Below the pieces are notes generated by a model that saw only the letters and a list, made by a program, of their open reading frames with translations, had not been told where the DNA came from and did no database searches. A DNA stretch of 34,728 nucleotides from Pontibacter aydingkolensis. Its GTDB lineage: Bacteria > Bacteroidota > Bacteroidia > Cytophagales > Hymenobacteraceae. Positions 1 through 7,680 of this stretch are shown in pieces. Position 1 is the first letter of the stretch; every line of letters starts with the position of its first letter. The translations under genes were made by a program, and so were the position numbers. The stretch covers positions 1 to 34,728 of the forward strand of contig NZ_JAHYXK010000029.1 of assembly GCF_019443125.1 (NCBI RefSeq), in the 5' to 3' direction.

Positions 1-64
1 TCTTGCTGAGCTCAACGGCCATCAGCTTGAACTCCTTGTCAAATCTTCTTCTCTCTTGTGACAT
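1..64 (-). CDS. IS3-family transposase OrfA, N-terminus (runs off left edge)
   Basis: Reading the minus strand from an ATG at 64-62 gives MSQERRRFDKEFKLMAVELSK, with no stop before the window edge. The RRxFDxEFKxxAVxL start is typical of the helix-turn-helix OrfA protein of IS3/IS911-type elements, which binds the terminal inverted repeats and is expressed by frameshift as an OrfAB transposase. Only about 21 codons are visible, so neither frameshift site nor catalytic domain can be checked. The family call rests on this opening motif and on the TG-ended sequence just upstream. Confidence 0.7.
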   Translation of the reverse strand, partial: MSQERRRFDKEFKLMAVELSK

Positions 65-116
65 AGCGTTAAGGTATTAAATTTTCGCTTAACTTAATGT
101 CCGGATAAAGGTAGCA
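1..116 (-). mobile_element. Left end of an IS3-type insertion sequence
   Basis: Upstream of the OrfA start the minus strand has 52 bases that end, in the outward direction, at TGCTACCTTTATCCGGAC (116 to 99). IS3-family elements usually start with TG and carry orfA 40-80 bases inside the left inverted repeat, so 116 is a sensible boundary. The other end and the target duplication are outside the window, so the exact border is inferred. Confidence 0.45.
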
Positions 117-385
117 ACTCCAGGGGAGCCTGCTACTACGTTAGCAAAAGTATAAACTCTGTAGCTTCAGGTTAACCTCCCTTCTACCAAGATCCTTTCA
201 GGATGACAATGAGGAATGACAAAATTATTGAGAAGGCAGAAGAAGCAGTAAGTATAAACTCCCCTCCTTGGATTAGTGAGAACGCGAGTTCGAAACTAAC
301 GAGCGTAGCTCTGAGGGGCAGGGGTGGTTGGGCCCGGTACTGCAAAACTCCTAAACCCTCTAACTTTTTAACTCTCTAACTCAAA
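117..385. other. Intergenic stretch with degenerate repeats, no gene seen
   Basis: This holds no convincing ORF. It has two AGTATAA words (near 145 and 253), a small palindrome ATCCTTTCAGGAT near 190-202, and an imperfect inverted repeat between CTCCCCTCC (about 260) and GAGGGGCAGGGG (about 313). Near 355-385 there are runs of a CTCTAACT-type repeat. These look like worn intergenic repeats at the IS insertion site. Confidence 0.4.
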
Positions 386-1159
386 CTATCTTCCCTTGAA
401 CTCCGGCTTGCGTTTCTCTACAAATGCGTTCATGCCTTCGGTTTGGTCTTCAGAGGCGAAGCAGAGGTAGAAGTTCTTACGCTCAAAGTATAAGCCTTCG
501 TCGAGGTTGGTTTCGAAAGAGCGGTTTACAGCTTCTTTGGCCAGCTTAGCTGCCACCGGCGACATCTGTGCTACTTCTGTAGCAAGTTTAAAGGCTTCGT
601 CTAAGTAAAGCTCTACGGGTACTACGCGGTTTACCAAACCGTGCTTCTCAGCTTCGTCGGCACTCATAAACTTGCCGGTAAGTACCATTCCCATCGCTTT
701 CGCTTTGCCGATGGCTTTGGTCAGTCGTTGGGTACCGCCTGCTCCGGGCATTACGCCGATTTTAATTTCCGGCTGGCCGAACTGTGCAGTCTCTGAGGCC
801 ACGATCATGTCGCAGGTCATGGCCAGTTCGCAGCCGCCACCCAATGCAAAACCTGAAACGGCAGCAATAATTGGTTTCTTCGTTTTGCGTATCTGGTCCC
901 AGGTAGAGAACTGGTCAATGTTGAGCATGTCGATGGCAGTTTTGCCGGCCATCTGTTTAATATCGGCGCCAGCTGCAAAAGCCCTTGCATTACCGGTTAT
1001 GATAATGGCGCGTACCTCATCGTTCTCATCGAGTTCTTTTAAGGCATCGCGCAACTCACCCATCAACTGTAAGTTTAAAGCGTTAAGTTCTTTTGGTCTG
1101 TTTAGCTGGATAAGTGCAACATGTGGTTGCGCCTGTGGGGTTACAAGTATAAATTCCAT
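386..1159 (-). CDS. Enoyl-CoA hydratase/isomerase (crotonase family)
   Basis: A 257-residue protein with the complete crotonase fold, the usual length for a stand-alone enoyl-CoA hydratase. The first oxyanion-hole loop is AFAAGADIKQM (60-70) and the second is GFALGGGCELAM (103-114). Both catalytic glutamates of true hydratases are in place: E111 in GGGCELA and E131 in GQPEIKIGVMPGAGGTQRL. It should hydrate trans-2-enoyl-CoA to 3-hydroxyacyl-CoA in the cytosol, in fatty-acid or amino-acid degradation. The C-terminal part (SEDQTEGMNAFVEKRKPEFKGR) is also typical. The ATG at 1159 matches the family start. No other beta-oxidation gene is nearby, so substrate chain length and pathway cannot be told. 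Confidence 0.92.
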   Translation of the reverse strand: MEFILVTPQAQPHVALIQLNRPKELNALNLQLMGELRDALKELDENDEVRAIIITGNARAFAAGADIKQMAGKTAIDMLNIDQFSTWDQIRKTKKPIIAAVSGFALGGGCELAMTCDMIVASETAQFGQPEIKIGVMPGAGGTQRLTKAIGKAKAMGMVLTGKFMSADEAEKHGLVNRVVPVELYLDEAFKLATEVAQMSPVAAKLAKEAVNRSFETNLDEGLYFERKNFYLCFASEDQTEGMNAFVEKRKPEFKGR

Positions 1160-1220
1160 GGGTTTTATTTTGTGATCAGCATTGATGAAAGCCTGAAGTT
1201 ACGGCTTTTAGCTTAACCAT

Positions 1221-1244
1221 AAAAAAAGCCCATTAAAAGGGCTT
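1221..1244 (-). terminator. Rho-independent terminator after the small membrane protein gene
   Basis: On the minus strand AAGCCC-TTTTAATG-GGGCTT-type arms are followed by a run of seven T (plus strand AAAAAAAGCCCATTAAAAGG then GCTT). It lies directly downstream of the 1251-1481 gene and upstream of the hydratase, suggesting separate transcripts. Confidence 0.75.
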
Positions 1245-1250
1245 AGAATA

Positions 1251-1481
1251 TTAGATGGCAGATTCGTCGGAGTTTCGTTTTTTAACCACCTTATGGTACA
1301 TATCCTGCTTTGATTGATCATCAAGGTCATCTGTGGCTGGCTGCGGATAATTCTGTGTGTTTTTTGCATTGGCTGGCAACGCTGATTCGTTACTCCTCAA
1401 ATAAACGCCTGTAAGTAACAGAGTGAACAGAAGTATAAGTTTAATTACGAATGTGGGTGTAAGTTTTTCAGCCGTTTGCAT
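1251..1481 (-). CDS. Small single-pass membrane protein, unknown function
   Basis: A 76-residue protein with one membrane segment near residues 12-28 (FVIKLILLFTLLLTGVYL) preceded by a short charged N-terminus, so either a signal anchor or an uncleaved signal. The rest is polar and charged (PQPATDDLDDQSKQDMYHKV) and ends KKRNSDESAI. No family is recognised. It has its own terminator and sits between lysC and the hydratase on the same strand. Support comes from the signal-like start, ATG and terminator; conservation was not tested. Confidence 0.6.
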   Translation of the reverse strand: MQTAEKLTPTFVIKLILLFTLLLTGVYLRSNESALPANAKNTQNYPQPATDDLDDQSKQDMYHKVVKKRNSDESAI

Positions 1482-1625
1482 ACTTCAGGTTATGAGCTCA
1501 ATTTCACAGGCTTATCTATACGCAAAGTAAATATAAAGTTTTAACATTATTGTTAATTTAAAAGTGTAAGTTGGAAAAATTAAATTTAGTGTTTCAATTA
1601 TAAGTACTTTGTCGATTGCATTATT

Positions 1626-2885
1626 TTAGCGTGATACAATCTGAAAAGTAGTACGAGTGCGTTGCTCTAGTAATATTTCCTTATCTGTAGTTATTTTATT
1701 TATACTATCAGCGCTATAATTTTTTATTGTGAACAGGTGTAAACTTGTATTATAGTGTATCACAAACTGGTCTTGTAGTGTCTGGACAAGGCGTTGCAGC
1801 CTTTCCTGGTTGTAATCAGTGCAGATGGAAAAGGATATAGCCGAGTTCTGCATCAGGTTGATTTTTAGGCGCAGTTCCGAAAGCGCATTGAATATAGTAC
1901 CCATGTTCTTTTCAGAGATAAACGTAAAATCTTTTACGCTGAAAGAGATAAGGCACTGGTTTTCTTTGATGATATATGCTGGTGAGATAACCTCAAAACG
2001 GCAATCGCATATTTTAGTCCCTTCAGCTCCCGGATCCAGGAATGATTTTACGTAAAGCGGAATAAGCTTGTTAGCCAGGGGTTTTATAGTTTTCGGATGT
2101 ATAACGGATGCACCGTAATAAGCCATCTCCACAGTTTCCTGATACGATATTTCAGGGTAGCGCACTGTGTCTTTGAAGTACTTTGGGTCAGCGTTAAGTA
2201 GTCCTGCTACATCTTTCCAGATATACATGGCATCAGCGCCTAAGCAGTAAGCAAAAATAGCAGCACTAAAGTCTGAGCCTTCGCGGCCAAGAGTGGTGGT
2301 TAAGCCATTATTGGTACCCCCCAGAAAACCTTGCGTTACTACCAGTTGGTCCTGCAGTATTTCGGGCAGATCGCGCTTTATGGTGCGTTCGGTCCAGTTC
2401 CAGTCTACCTTGCCCTCGCGCCATGTATTATCTGTCTGAATGTACTTCCGGCTATCTACCCAGGCATTGTTTAGCCCCTGTTCCTGTAAAAAGTAATGAA
2501 GTATAACAGAAGAAAATAATTCGCCGAAACTTACGATCTGATCGTAGAATTTATCGTAAGTAGCCCCGGATGGAATCGTCTTTAGGTGATGGTGTAACTG
2601 CGAAAACAAGTGCTCAAGGCGCTCATGAACTGGGCTATCTCCGCCGGGAAACAACTCTTTTGAAATCTGTGTATGGTAAGCCTGGCATTGCAGGTACTCC
2701 TGCTCAAAATCGTGCTGCTTATATGCCAGGTTAAAAATATGCTCCAGTGCATTTGTGGTTTTACCCATAGCCGATACAACAACTAAAAGCTGCTTGTCGC
2801 CGCCATAGGTCCTGATAATGTGTGCTATGTTACGGAATGCTTCGGCGCTTTTTACGGATGCACCACCAAACTTGTATACTTTCAT
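1626..2885 (-). CDS. lysC: Aspartate kinase (aspartokinase)
   Basis: A 419-residue monofunctional aspartokinase that phosphorylates L-aspartate in the first step to lysine, threonine and methionine. The nucleotide-binding start KFGGASVK lies at residues 5-12. The amino-acid kinase domain has the glycine-rich TTTLGREGSDFSAA loop near 200 and the substrate block YGASVIHPKTIKPL near 263-276. After about residue 290 comes an ACT-type regulatory region (VKDFTFISEKNMGTIFNAL), as in feedback-controlled enzymes. It is slightly short of the usual 440-470 residues but has all main blocks. No homoserine dehydrogenase domain is fused. It is divergent from fbp, with 89 bases shared for both promoters. Confidence 0.93.
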   Translation of the reverse strand: MKVYKFGGASVKSAEAFRNIAHIIRTYGGDKQLLVVVSAMGKTTNALEHIFNLAYKQHDFEQEYLQCQAYHTQISKELFPGGDSPVHERLEHLFSQLHHHLKTIPSGATYDKFYDQIVSFGELFSSVILHYFLQEQGLNNAWVDSRKYIQTDNTWREGKVDWNWTERTIKRDLPEILQDQLVVTQGFLGGTNNGLTTTLGREGSDFSAAIFAYCLGADAMYIWKDVAGLLNADPKYFKDTVRYPEISYQETVEMAYYGASVIHPKTIKPLANKLIPLYVKSFLDPGAEGTKICDCRFEVISPAYIIKENQCLISFSVKDFTFISEKNMGTIFNALSELRLKINLMQNSAISFSICTDYNQERLQRLVQTLQDQFVIHYNTSLHLFTIKNYSADSINKITTDKEILLEQRTRTTFQIVSR

Positions 2886-2944
2886 CCAGATAAGGTACGT
2901 TTGACGTAAAAATATGTATACTTCATTATATTAACTAAAATTGA

Positions 2945-2952
2945 TACTTTTG
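2945..2952 (+). promoter_or_regulatory. Bacteroidota -7 promoter element of fbp
   Basis: TACTTTTG matches the TAnnTTTG -7 consensus of Bacteroidota sigma-ABfr, 22 bases before the fbp ATG. No TTTG is seen at the -33 spacing. Confidence 0.4.
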
Positions 2953-2974
2953 TACCAGGTTAAATCTTTACTTT

Positions 2975-3982
2975 ATGAATGACAAACTGGCGTTACCTGT
3001 AGGCACCACCCTTGACAGGTTTATCATGAGAAAACAAGAGGATTTCCCTTATGCCACAGGGGAATTGTCTCAGTTACTGCGCGATATAGCGCTAGCGGCA
3101 AAAATTGTGAACAGAGAGATAAACCGCGCCGGATTGCTGGATGTAACGGGAGCCTATGGCAACCAGAACGTACAGGGCGAAGAGCAGCAGAAACTCGATG
3201 TGATTGCCAATATTCGTTTTATCAGGGCGCTACGCAATGGCGGTGAAGTTTGTGCCATTATCTCTGAAGAGGAAGAAGATATTATCCAGACAGGCAACAC
3301 CAAGGGAAAGTACATTGTAGCCATGGACCCTTTGGACGGTTCGTCTAACATTGATGTAAACGTATCTATCGGAACTATTTTCTCTGTTTACAGAAGAACA
3401 TCTGAAACTGGATGCGACGGAACATTAGAGGATTGCCTGCAAAACGGAACCCGCCAGATAGCTGCCGGTTATATCGTTTATGGTTCATCAACCATGCTGG
3501 TTTATACTACAGGCCACGGTGTGAATGGTTTTACCTATGAGCCATCGTTAGGAGAGTTCTTTTTATCGCACCCGAACATTGTTACGCCGCGCACAGGCAA
3601 AATTTACTCCTGCAACGAGGGTAGCGCTAACAGCTTTCCGGATGGCGTTAAAAACTACCTGAACTATTGCAAAGAGGAAGGCTATTCCGGACGTTACATC
3701 GGCTCGCTTGTGGCAGATTTTCACCGCAACCTGCTTAAGGGCGGTGTTTATATTTACCCTGCCACTGCTAAGGCGCCTAACGGCAAACTTCGCCTGATGT
3801 ATGAGTGTAACTCGCTTGCCTTTATTGTAGAGCAGGCAGGCGGCAAGGCCAGCACAGGTACTAAGCGTGTTATGGAGATAGAGCCTACAGAACTGCACCA
3901 GCGTTGCCCACTTGTTATAGGCTCTGCTGAAATGGTTGAAAAAGTAGAAGAGTTTATGAAAGCGGAGGCGCTGGTTAGCTAA
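2975..3982 (+). CDS. fbp: Fructose-1,6-bisphosphatase class I
   Basis: A 335-residue class I fructose-1,6-bisphosphatase, which removes the C1 phosphate in gluconeogenesis. The metal-binding signature DPLDGSSNIDVN starts at residue 118, preceded by the acidic ISEEEED segment. The sugar-phosphate-binding regions GKIYSCNEGSANSF and YSGRYIGSLVADFHRNLLKGG, and the C-terminal GKLRLMYECNSLAFIVEQAGG block, are intact. Length is normal. The ATG at 2975 follows a -7 promoter element, with no clear ribosome binding site, usual in this phylum. The strong hairpin just after the stop makes it a single-gene transcript. Confidence 0.96.
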   Translation: MNDKLALPVGTTLDRFIMRKQEDFPYATGELSQLLRDIALAAKIVNREINRAGLLDVTGAYGNQNVQGEEQQKLDVIANIRFIRALRNGGEVCAIISEEEEDIIQTGNTKGKYIVAMDPLDGSSNIDVNVSIGTIFSVYRRTSETGCDGTLEDCLQNGTRQIAAGYIVYGSSTMLVYTTGHGVNGFTYEPSLGEFFLSHPNIVTPRTGKIYSCNEGSANSFPDGVKNYLNYCKEEGYSGRYIGSLVADFHRNLLKGGVYIYPATAKAPNGKLRLMYECNSLAFIVEQAGGKASTGTKRVMEIEPTELHQRCPLVIGSAEMVEKVEEFMKAEALVS

Positions 3983-4008
3983 GAGCTTTTAGTTAAAATA
4001 TAAGAGTG

Positions 4009-4045
4009 AAAGGGCAGATAGCTAAAAAGGTTTTCTGCCCTTTTT
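4009..4045 (+). terminator. Rho-independent terminator of fbp
   Basis: Arms AAAGGGCAGA (4009-4018) and TCTGCCCTTT (4034-4043) pair perfectly and end in a T run. Confidence 0.85.
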
Positions 4046-4114
4046 CTGTTTTAAGCCCAATGCCTTAAATCGTTACAGGAATTTGAACGCCCTACTTATT
4101 TAACAATTCAAAAA

Positions 4115-4423
4115 TCATTTGCCGCTATACCTTTGGCGTAGTTCGGCTTTCTGTAGTTCGCGCTTAAGTATAAGTTTGGCAATGCGTTCGGCTATCAACT
4201 CGGTGTCATCGGCTATCATGGCTTCTTTTACGGCCTGCTCATCCACATCTATGCGGTAAAGAATTTGCAGCAGCTTTTGAAAATCGTTGTTTAAAAGGTG
4301 CAGTATTGCCCGGGATAGTTTATAGCGCAGGGCCTCCAGGTTGGATACAGTAAGGTTATCTACTTCAAAAATGCTTTGCAGGCGGGAAGTGGCGCTGGAA
4401 ATAATAGCAGGAGAATATTGCAT
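4115..4423 (-). CDS. Hypothetical protein, small helical
   Basis: A 102-residue protein starting MQYSPAIISSATSRLQSIF. It looks mostly helical and soluble, with leucine-rich stretches (YKLSRAILHLLNNDFQKLLQILYRIDVDEQAVKEAM) and a charged end (KLILKRELQKAELRQRYSGK). No signal peptide or membrane segment is seen and no family is recognised. The reading frame extends to a TTG at 4456, but the ATG at 4423 is chosen because a terminator hairpin (4463-4486) lies right before the longer version. It follows the DUF5606 gene on the same strand. Confidence 0.6.
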   Translation of the reverse strand: MQYSPAIISSATSRLQSIFEVDNLTVSNLEALRYKLSRAILHLLNNDFQKLLQILYRIDVDEQAVKEAMIADDTELIAERIAKLILKRELQKAELRQRYSGK

Positions 4424-4462
4424 GCTGTAAAGTATAAAAAGGCTTGCAAGATACAAAACAGA

Positions 4463-4486
4463 ACGCCCTCCTTTGCGGGAGGGCGT
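4463..4486 (-). terminator. Terminator-like hairpin after the DUF5606 gene
   Basis: ACGCCCTCC (4463-4471) and GGAGGGCGT (4478-4486) form a perfect 9-bp GC-rich stem with a six-base loop. On the minus strand it is followed by TCTGTTTTG, a short T tract. Confidence 0.7.
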
Positions 4487-4507
4487 TGTAAGTTAAGGCA
4501 GCTAAGG

Positions 4508-5083
4508 TTATTCTTTATCTGCTTTTGGTTTTTTAGGTTTTGCTTCTGCTGTTTTTTCTTTTTTATCAGCAGTGGCCTTTTTTGCCTTTGGGGCTTCTTT
4601 TTCTTTCTTGTCAGCTGCTGCTTTTTTCTCCTTAGGAGCTTCCTGCTCTTTTGCAGCTTTCTTTTCTGCAGCAGTTTCTTTTTCTTCTTCAGCAAAGCCT
4701 ATATGCTTGTTTACGATCAGGTACCATGCAGCCAGCTTTTTCATATCGGAGGTGTAAACTCTGTCCTCGTCATAGTTTGGCAGCACGTCGCTCATAAACT
4801 TTTTGTAATCCTCGTTGTCTGGCTTCTCGCTAAGCGGCAACTTGTCGCCATACTTCTTATGGATGCGCTCAAATACCTCGGCCAAAGGCACAGTGCCCTC
4901 TTCGTCGGTGGTGTAAATAGAGATCTCATCCAGAATAGACATGCGGTGGCGTGCCTGCGCAACAATAGTTCTTGGAGTATCCTCCAGGCTCTGCACGATA
5001 ACACCTGTACGTGTTGGCTTTACAATCTGGTAAAGGCCGCTCTGGCCGGATATGGCCGCAACTTGTCTTAAATCAATAGGCAT
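4508..5083 (-). CDS. DUF5606 domain protein with lysine-rich tail
   Basis: A 191-residue protein. The first 130 or so residues (starting MPIDLRQVAAISGQSGLYQI) match the Bacteroidota-specific DUF5606 family as I recall it. It begins with a small RNA-binding-like beta module (VKPTRTGVIVQSLED) and goes on to a conserved helical part (LAEVFERIHKKYGDKLPL). From about residue 133 the chain is a low-complexity Lys/Glu/Ala repeat (blocks such as APKEKKAAADKKEKEAPKAK), probably disordered and highly charged. No signal peptide is present, so it is cytosolic. It lies 21 bases downstream of the TonB-like gene on the same strand and may share its transcript. Function is unknown. Confidence 0.8.
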   Translation of the reverse strand: MPIDLRQVAAISGQSGLYQIVKPTRTGVIVQSLEDTPRTIVAQARHRMSILDEISIYTTDEEGTVPLAEVFERIHKKYGDKLPLSEKPDNEDYKKFMSDVLPNYDEDRVYTSDMKKLAAWYLIVNKHIGFAEEEKETAAEKKAAKEQEAPKEKKAAADKKEKEAPKAKKATADKKEKTAEAKPKKPKADKE

Positions 5084-5104
5084 AGTAAAGTATAAACTGT
5101 GTTT

Positions 5105-5515
5105 TTATAGTTTAAACATAATCGGAATACTGGCATTTACTGCAAAACCCGGTGCATTAAACTTAAGCAGTCGCGTTACACGCAGGGCTTCTTCGCCGGT
5201 ACCAGCACCAGCATTGCGCAAAATCTTGAAGCCTTGCATAGAGCCGTCTTCGTTCAGTGTAAAGCTAATAATGCAATCTCCCTGCACGCGGTTACGTTTA
5301 GCCAGCGCCGGGTAGTTAAGTTCTTTATAAATGGCTTTATACATAGCCTCCACGCCGCCTTCGTAAAACTCGGCTACTGGCGGTGTTTTGGCTGGAGTCC
5401 ATACTTTTGGTTCTTCGGTTTGTGCCGTTTCAGCTTTTGCCTCAGTGCTCTGTGCCGACACGGTTAATGTCGCGAAAGCAAACAAAATAAATAAAAACGA
5501 TAATTTGGTTTTCAT
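5105..5515 (-). CDS. Secreted/periplasmic TonB C-terminal-like protein
   Basis: A 136-residue protein with a clear signal peptide (MKTKLSFLFILFAFATLTVSA, cleavage before QSTEAKAE). A Glu/Ala/Pro linker leads to a TonB C-terminal-like domain: GGVEAMYKAIYKELNYPALAKRNRVQGDCIISFTLNEDGS has the usual YP-A-----GxxxxxF layout. It ends at IPIMFKL, as TonB domains do. The membrane anchor of a true TonB is replaced by a cleavable signal, so it is probably a periplasmic stand-alone domain, common in Bacteroidota, rather than an energy transducer. The frame extends upstream to 5566, but the signal peptide decides the ATG at 5515. Confidence 0.8.
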   Translation of the reverse strand: MKTKLSFLFILFAFATLTVSAQSTEAKAETAQTEEPKVWTPAKTPPVAEFYEGGVEAMYKAIYKELNYPALAKRNRVQGDCIISFTLNEDGSMQGFKILRNAGAGTGEEALRVTRLLKFNAPGFAVNASIPIMFKL

Positions 5516-5586
5516 AAGGGTTAATTTAAAATATTCTACTTTCAGGTGGCTATGCCACGCGTTCAATTGCCAGATTATACTTAACG

Positions 5587-6204
5587 TCAGGAGTTTTGGT
5601 TTTGCTGCTGCACCTGTACATTTATCTCTTCAATATAATCCAGTATCTCGTCTTTGCCAATTCGCTTTTCAGCAGAGGTCTTGAACATTAGAGGCAGCTC
5701 ATCCCATGTTTCGCTCATTTTTCTGGCAAAGGCCGATACGTTTGCCTCCGTTTTAAGGGCCGACTGTTTATCCAGCTTCGTGAACACGATCACAAACGGC
5801 ACTCCCATTTTACCCAGGTACTCTGTAAATTCAAGGTCCTGTTTCAGGGGCTCGTGCCGCGAGTCGATCAGTACAAATACGCATGTAAGGTTTTCGCGCT
5901 TCAGAAAATAATAGTTGATCATCTTGCGCCACTTCTCCCGCGACTCTTTGCTTACTTTTGCATAACCGTAGCCGGGTAAATCCACAAGGTACCAGCTATT
6001 GTTAATTAAAAAGTGATTGATAAGCTGCGTTTTGCCAGGTGAAGATGATGTTTTAGCCAAGCCCTTCTGGCCTGTCAGCATGTTTATCAAAGACGACTTT
6101 CCCACGTTTGAGCGACCAATAAAGGCATACTCCGGTTTGTCTGGTGCCGGGCATTCCTCCACTTTGGTGTTGCTCATCAAAAACTTTGCTTCCTTTATAT
6201 CCAT
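5587..6204 (-). CDS. engB: Ribosome biogenesis GTPase EngB (YihA/YsxC)
   Basis: A 205-residue TrmE-Era-EngA-EngB-type GTPase needed for assembly of the large ribosomal subunit. All G motifs are visible: the P-loop GRSNVGKSS at 30-38, the G2 region SSPGKTQ, G3 DLPGYGYAK, G4 TKLDK and G5 TSA. Length is normal; the C-terminal tail is Gln/Asn-rich (QVQQQNQNS). The start MDIKEAKFLMS is typical. A GAGGAGGT lies about 20 bases before the ATG on the minus strand, too far for a standard ribosome site. It is divergent from the TPR/PD40 gene at 6340. Confidence 0.95.
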   Translation of the reverse strand: MDIKEAKFLMSNTKVEECPAPDKPEYAFIGRSNVGKSSLINMLTGQKGLAKTSSSPGKTQLINHFLINNSWYLVDLPGYGYAKVSKESREKWRKMINYYFLKRENLTCVFVLIDSRHEPLKQDLEFTEYLGKMGVPFVIVFTKLDKQSALKTEANVSAFARKMSETWDELPLMFKTSAEKRIGKDEILDYIEEINVQVQQQNQNS

Positions 6205-6264
6205 GCGTAAATTCTGTATGCTTTACCTCCTCATTAATATTTTCTTAGATTAATGGGAAAGCTT

Positions 6265-6272
6265 TATTTTTG
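6265..6272 (+). promoter_or_regulatory. -7 promoter element upstream of the TPR/PD40 gene
   Basis: TATTTTTG fits TAnnTTTG. The predicted transcript start (about 6279) leaves a leader of about 60 bases to the ATG at 6340, or about 20 to the ATG at 6298. Confidence 0.35.
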
Positions 6273-6339
6273 CTAACTTAAGCTGCTCTAAGGTCTTATG
6301 CCTTGTCTGCACCTCAAAGTTACGCTTATTTTTTCAAAC

Positions 6340-7680
6340 ATGAAGTTATCTGGCACTAACATGGGCTCCAGGCTTAGTATAACGACAAATCTGTTGTTAC
6401 AGTATCTGCTTAAATTTCCTGAAAAGGCTGTGCTGCGTGTATTAGGTATAAGTATAGTATTGCTTGTTTGCAGCGCGGCTGTACCAGGGGGCGAGGCAAA
6501 GTATATACGCCGCGCTGATGTGGCCTTCGACCTGGAGAACTATACGTTAGCCCTGGAGCTGTATAGTAAAGCGCTGGAGATAAATCCTAAAAACCTGAAG
6601 GCAAACTACAAGGCAGGCTATTGCTACATGGAGCTGCACGAGCCCAAAAAAGCCAAAGTATATTTTAAAAAAGCGTTTGATATTACTCCAACCTTCTCAG
6701 ATTACCTCATTCTGCTTTACCTGGCCGAAGCCCACCATCAGGATTACGACTTTAAGGAGGCCCGCCAATACTACCAGCAGGAAATGTCCCGTACGCCACG
6801 CACCGACAGGCCTTATATACAGTTTCTGCAGAAGCGGATAGATGAGTGTGCTGCCGGCGCCATACTTGTAAATAAGCCCTCCGTGGCCGAAGTGGTAAAC
6901 CTGGGCAGAAGTATAAACACGTCCTACTCTGATTACATACCGGTTTTTATGCCCGGGGATAGCACCATGCTGTTTACCACCCGCTACCGGTACCCGGATA
7001 AGAATGGCTTGCTTACGGATGAGGAAAAGCTAAAATACGCGCGGCTTGGTGCTAATGGATGGGAAGAAACAATACTTGCCTACGGCACCTTCAAAAACCG
7101 CAATGGACATGGTTTGGTTAATATAGGGCCGCATGGCAAAAAGCTTTACACGTTTCATACTACAAAAGGGCTTCATGTATCTGAGTTGGAGCAGGGGGCG
7201 TGGGGAGAACCGCAGCAGCTGGGATATCCTTTTAATGAGGGGAAGCTTAATGTTTCCATTTTTATTACGCCAGATAGGAAATATGCTTTTTTTTCCAGCG
7301 ACCGCGCAGGAGGTTTGGGTGGCCTGGATTTGTATGTAACGGCCAGGCAGCAAGATGGCTCCTGGGGGCCGGCCCTTAACCTTGGCCCTAATATAAACAC
7401 TGCATTCGACGACGATGCGCCTTTTGTTGATCCCGTAACCCATACATTATACTTTAGCTCGCTGGGGCATAACAACATGGGTGGGTTCGATATTTTCAGC
7501 AGCCGGCTTGAGAACGGAGAGTGGAGTGCGGCGCAAAACCTCGGTTACCCCATCAACTCAACACACGACGATTTATACTTTGTACTTAACCGCAACCGCA
7601 CCAATGCCTTTTTATCTTCTAACAGGGCAGGGGGCTTTGGCGGCAAGGATATTTACCAGGTTTTGTTTCCTGTTGATTAA
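6340..7680 (+). CDS. TPR and PD40 beta-propeller envelope protein (short PorE-like paralog)
   Basis: About 446 residues. An N-terminal hydrophobic segment (VLRVLGISIVLLVCSAAV) suggests export or a membrane anchor. Next come two or three TPR motifs (AFDLENYTLALELYSKALEI, KANYKAGYCYMELHEPKKAK), then a PD40/WD40-like propeller with repeated blades such as FFSSDRAGGLGGLDLYV, LYFSSLGHNNMGGFDIFSS and FLSSNRAGGFGGKDIYQV. It stops after the propeller, lacking the carboxypeptidase-regulatory and OmpA domains present in the neighbour at 8659-10659, whose first two thirds it resembles. In-frame starts exist at 6298, 6340 and 6361; 6340 (MKLSGTNMGS) is chosen because it is preceded by an A-rich leader, but this is uncertain. 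It may be a periplasmic partner of the T9SS machinery (inference). Confidence 0.85.
   Translation: MKLSGTNMGSRLSITTNLLLQYLLKFPEKAVLRVLGISIVLLVCSAAVPGGEAKYIRRADVAFDLENYTLALELYSKALEINPKNLKANYKAGYCYMELHEPKKAKVYFKKAFDITPTFSDYLILLYLAEAHHQDYDFKEARQYYQQEMSRTPRTDRPYIQFLQKRIDECAAGAILVNKPSVAEVVNLGRSINTSYSDYIPVFMPGDSTMLFTTRYRYPDKNGLLTDEEKLKYARLGANGWEETILAYGTFKNRNGHGLVNIGPHGKKLYTFHTTKGLHVSELEQGAWGEPQQLGYPFNEGKLNVSIFITPDRKYAFFSSDRAGGLGGLDLYVTARQQDGSWGPALNLGPNINTAFDDDAPFVDPVTHTLYFSSLGHNNMGGFDIFSSRLENGEWSAAQNLGYPINSTHDDLYFVLNRNRTNAFLSSNRAGGFGGKDIYQVLFPVD

Noticed and set aside
2886..2944. A -33 TTTG box at 2900-2903 for the fbp promoter
   Set aside because: It is 41 bases from the -7 element, about twice the normal spacing.
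4376..5071. Long plus-strand open frame opposite DUF5606
   Set aside because: Phe/Cys/Leu-rich product caused by the repetitive Lys/Glu codons of the real gene on the minus strand.
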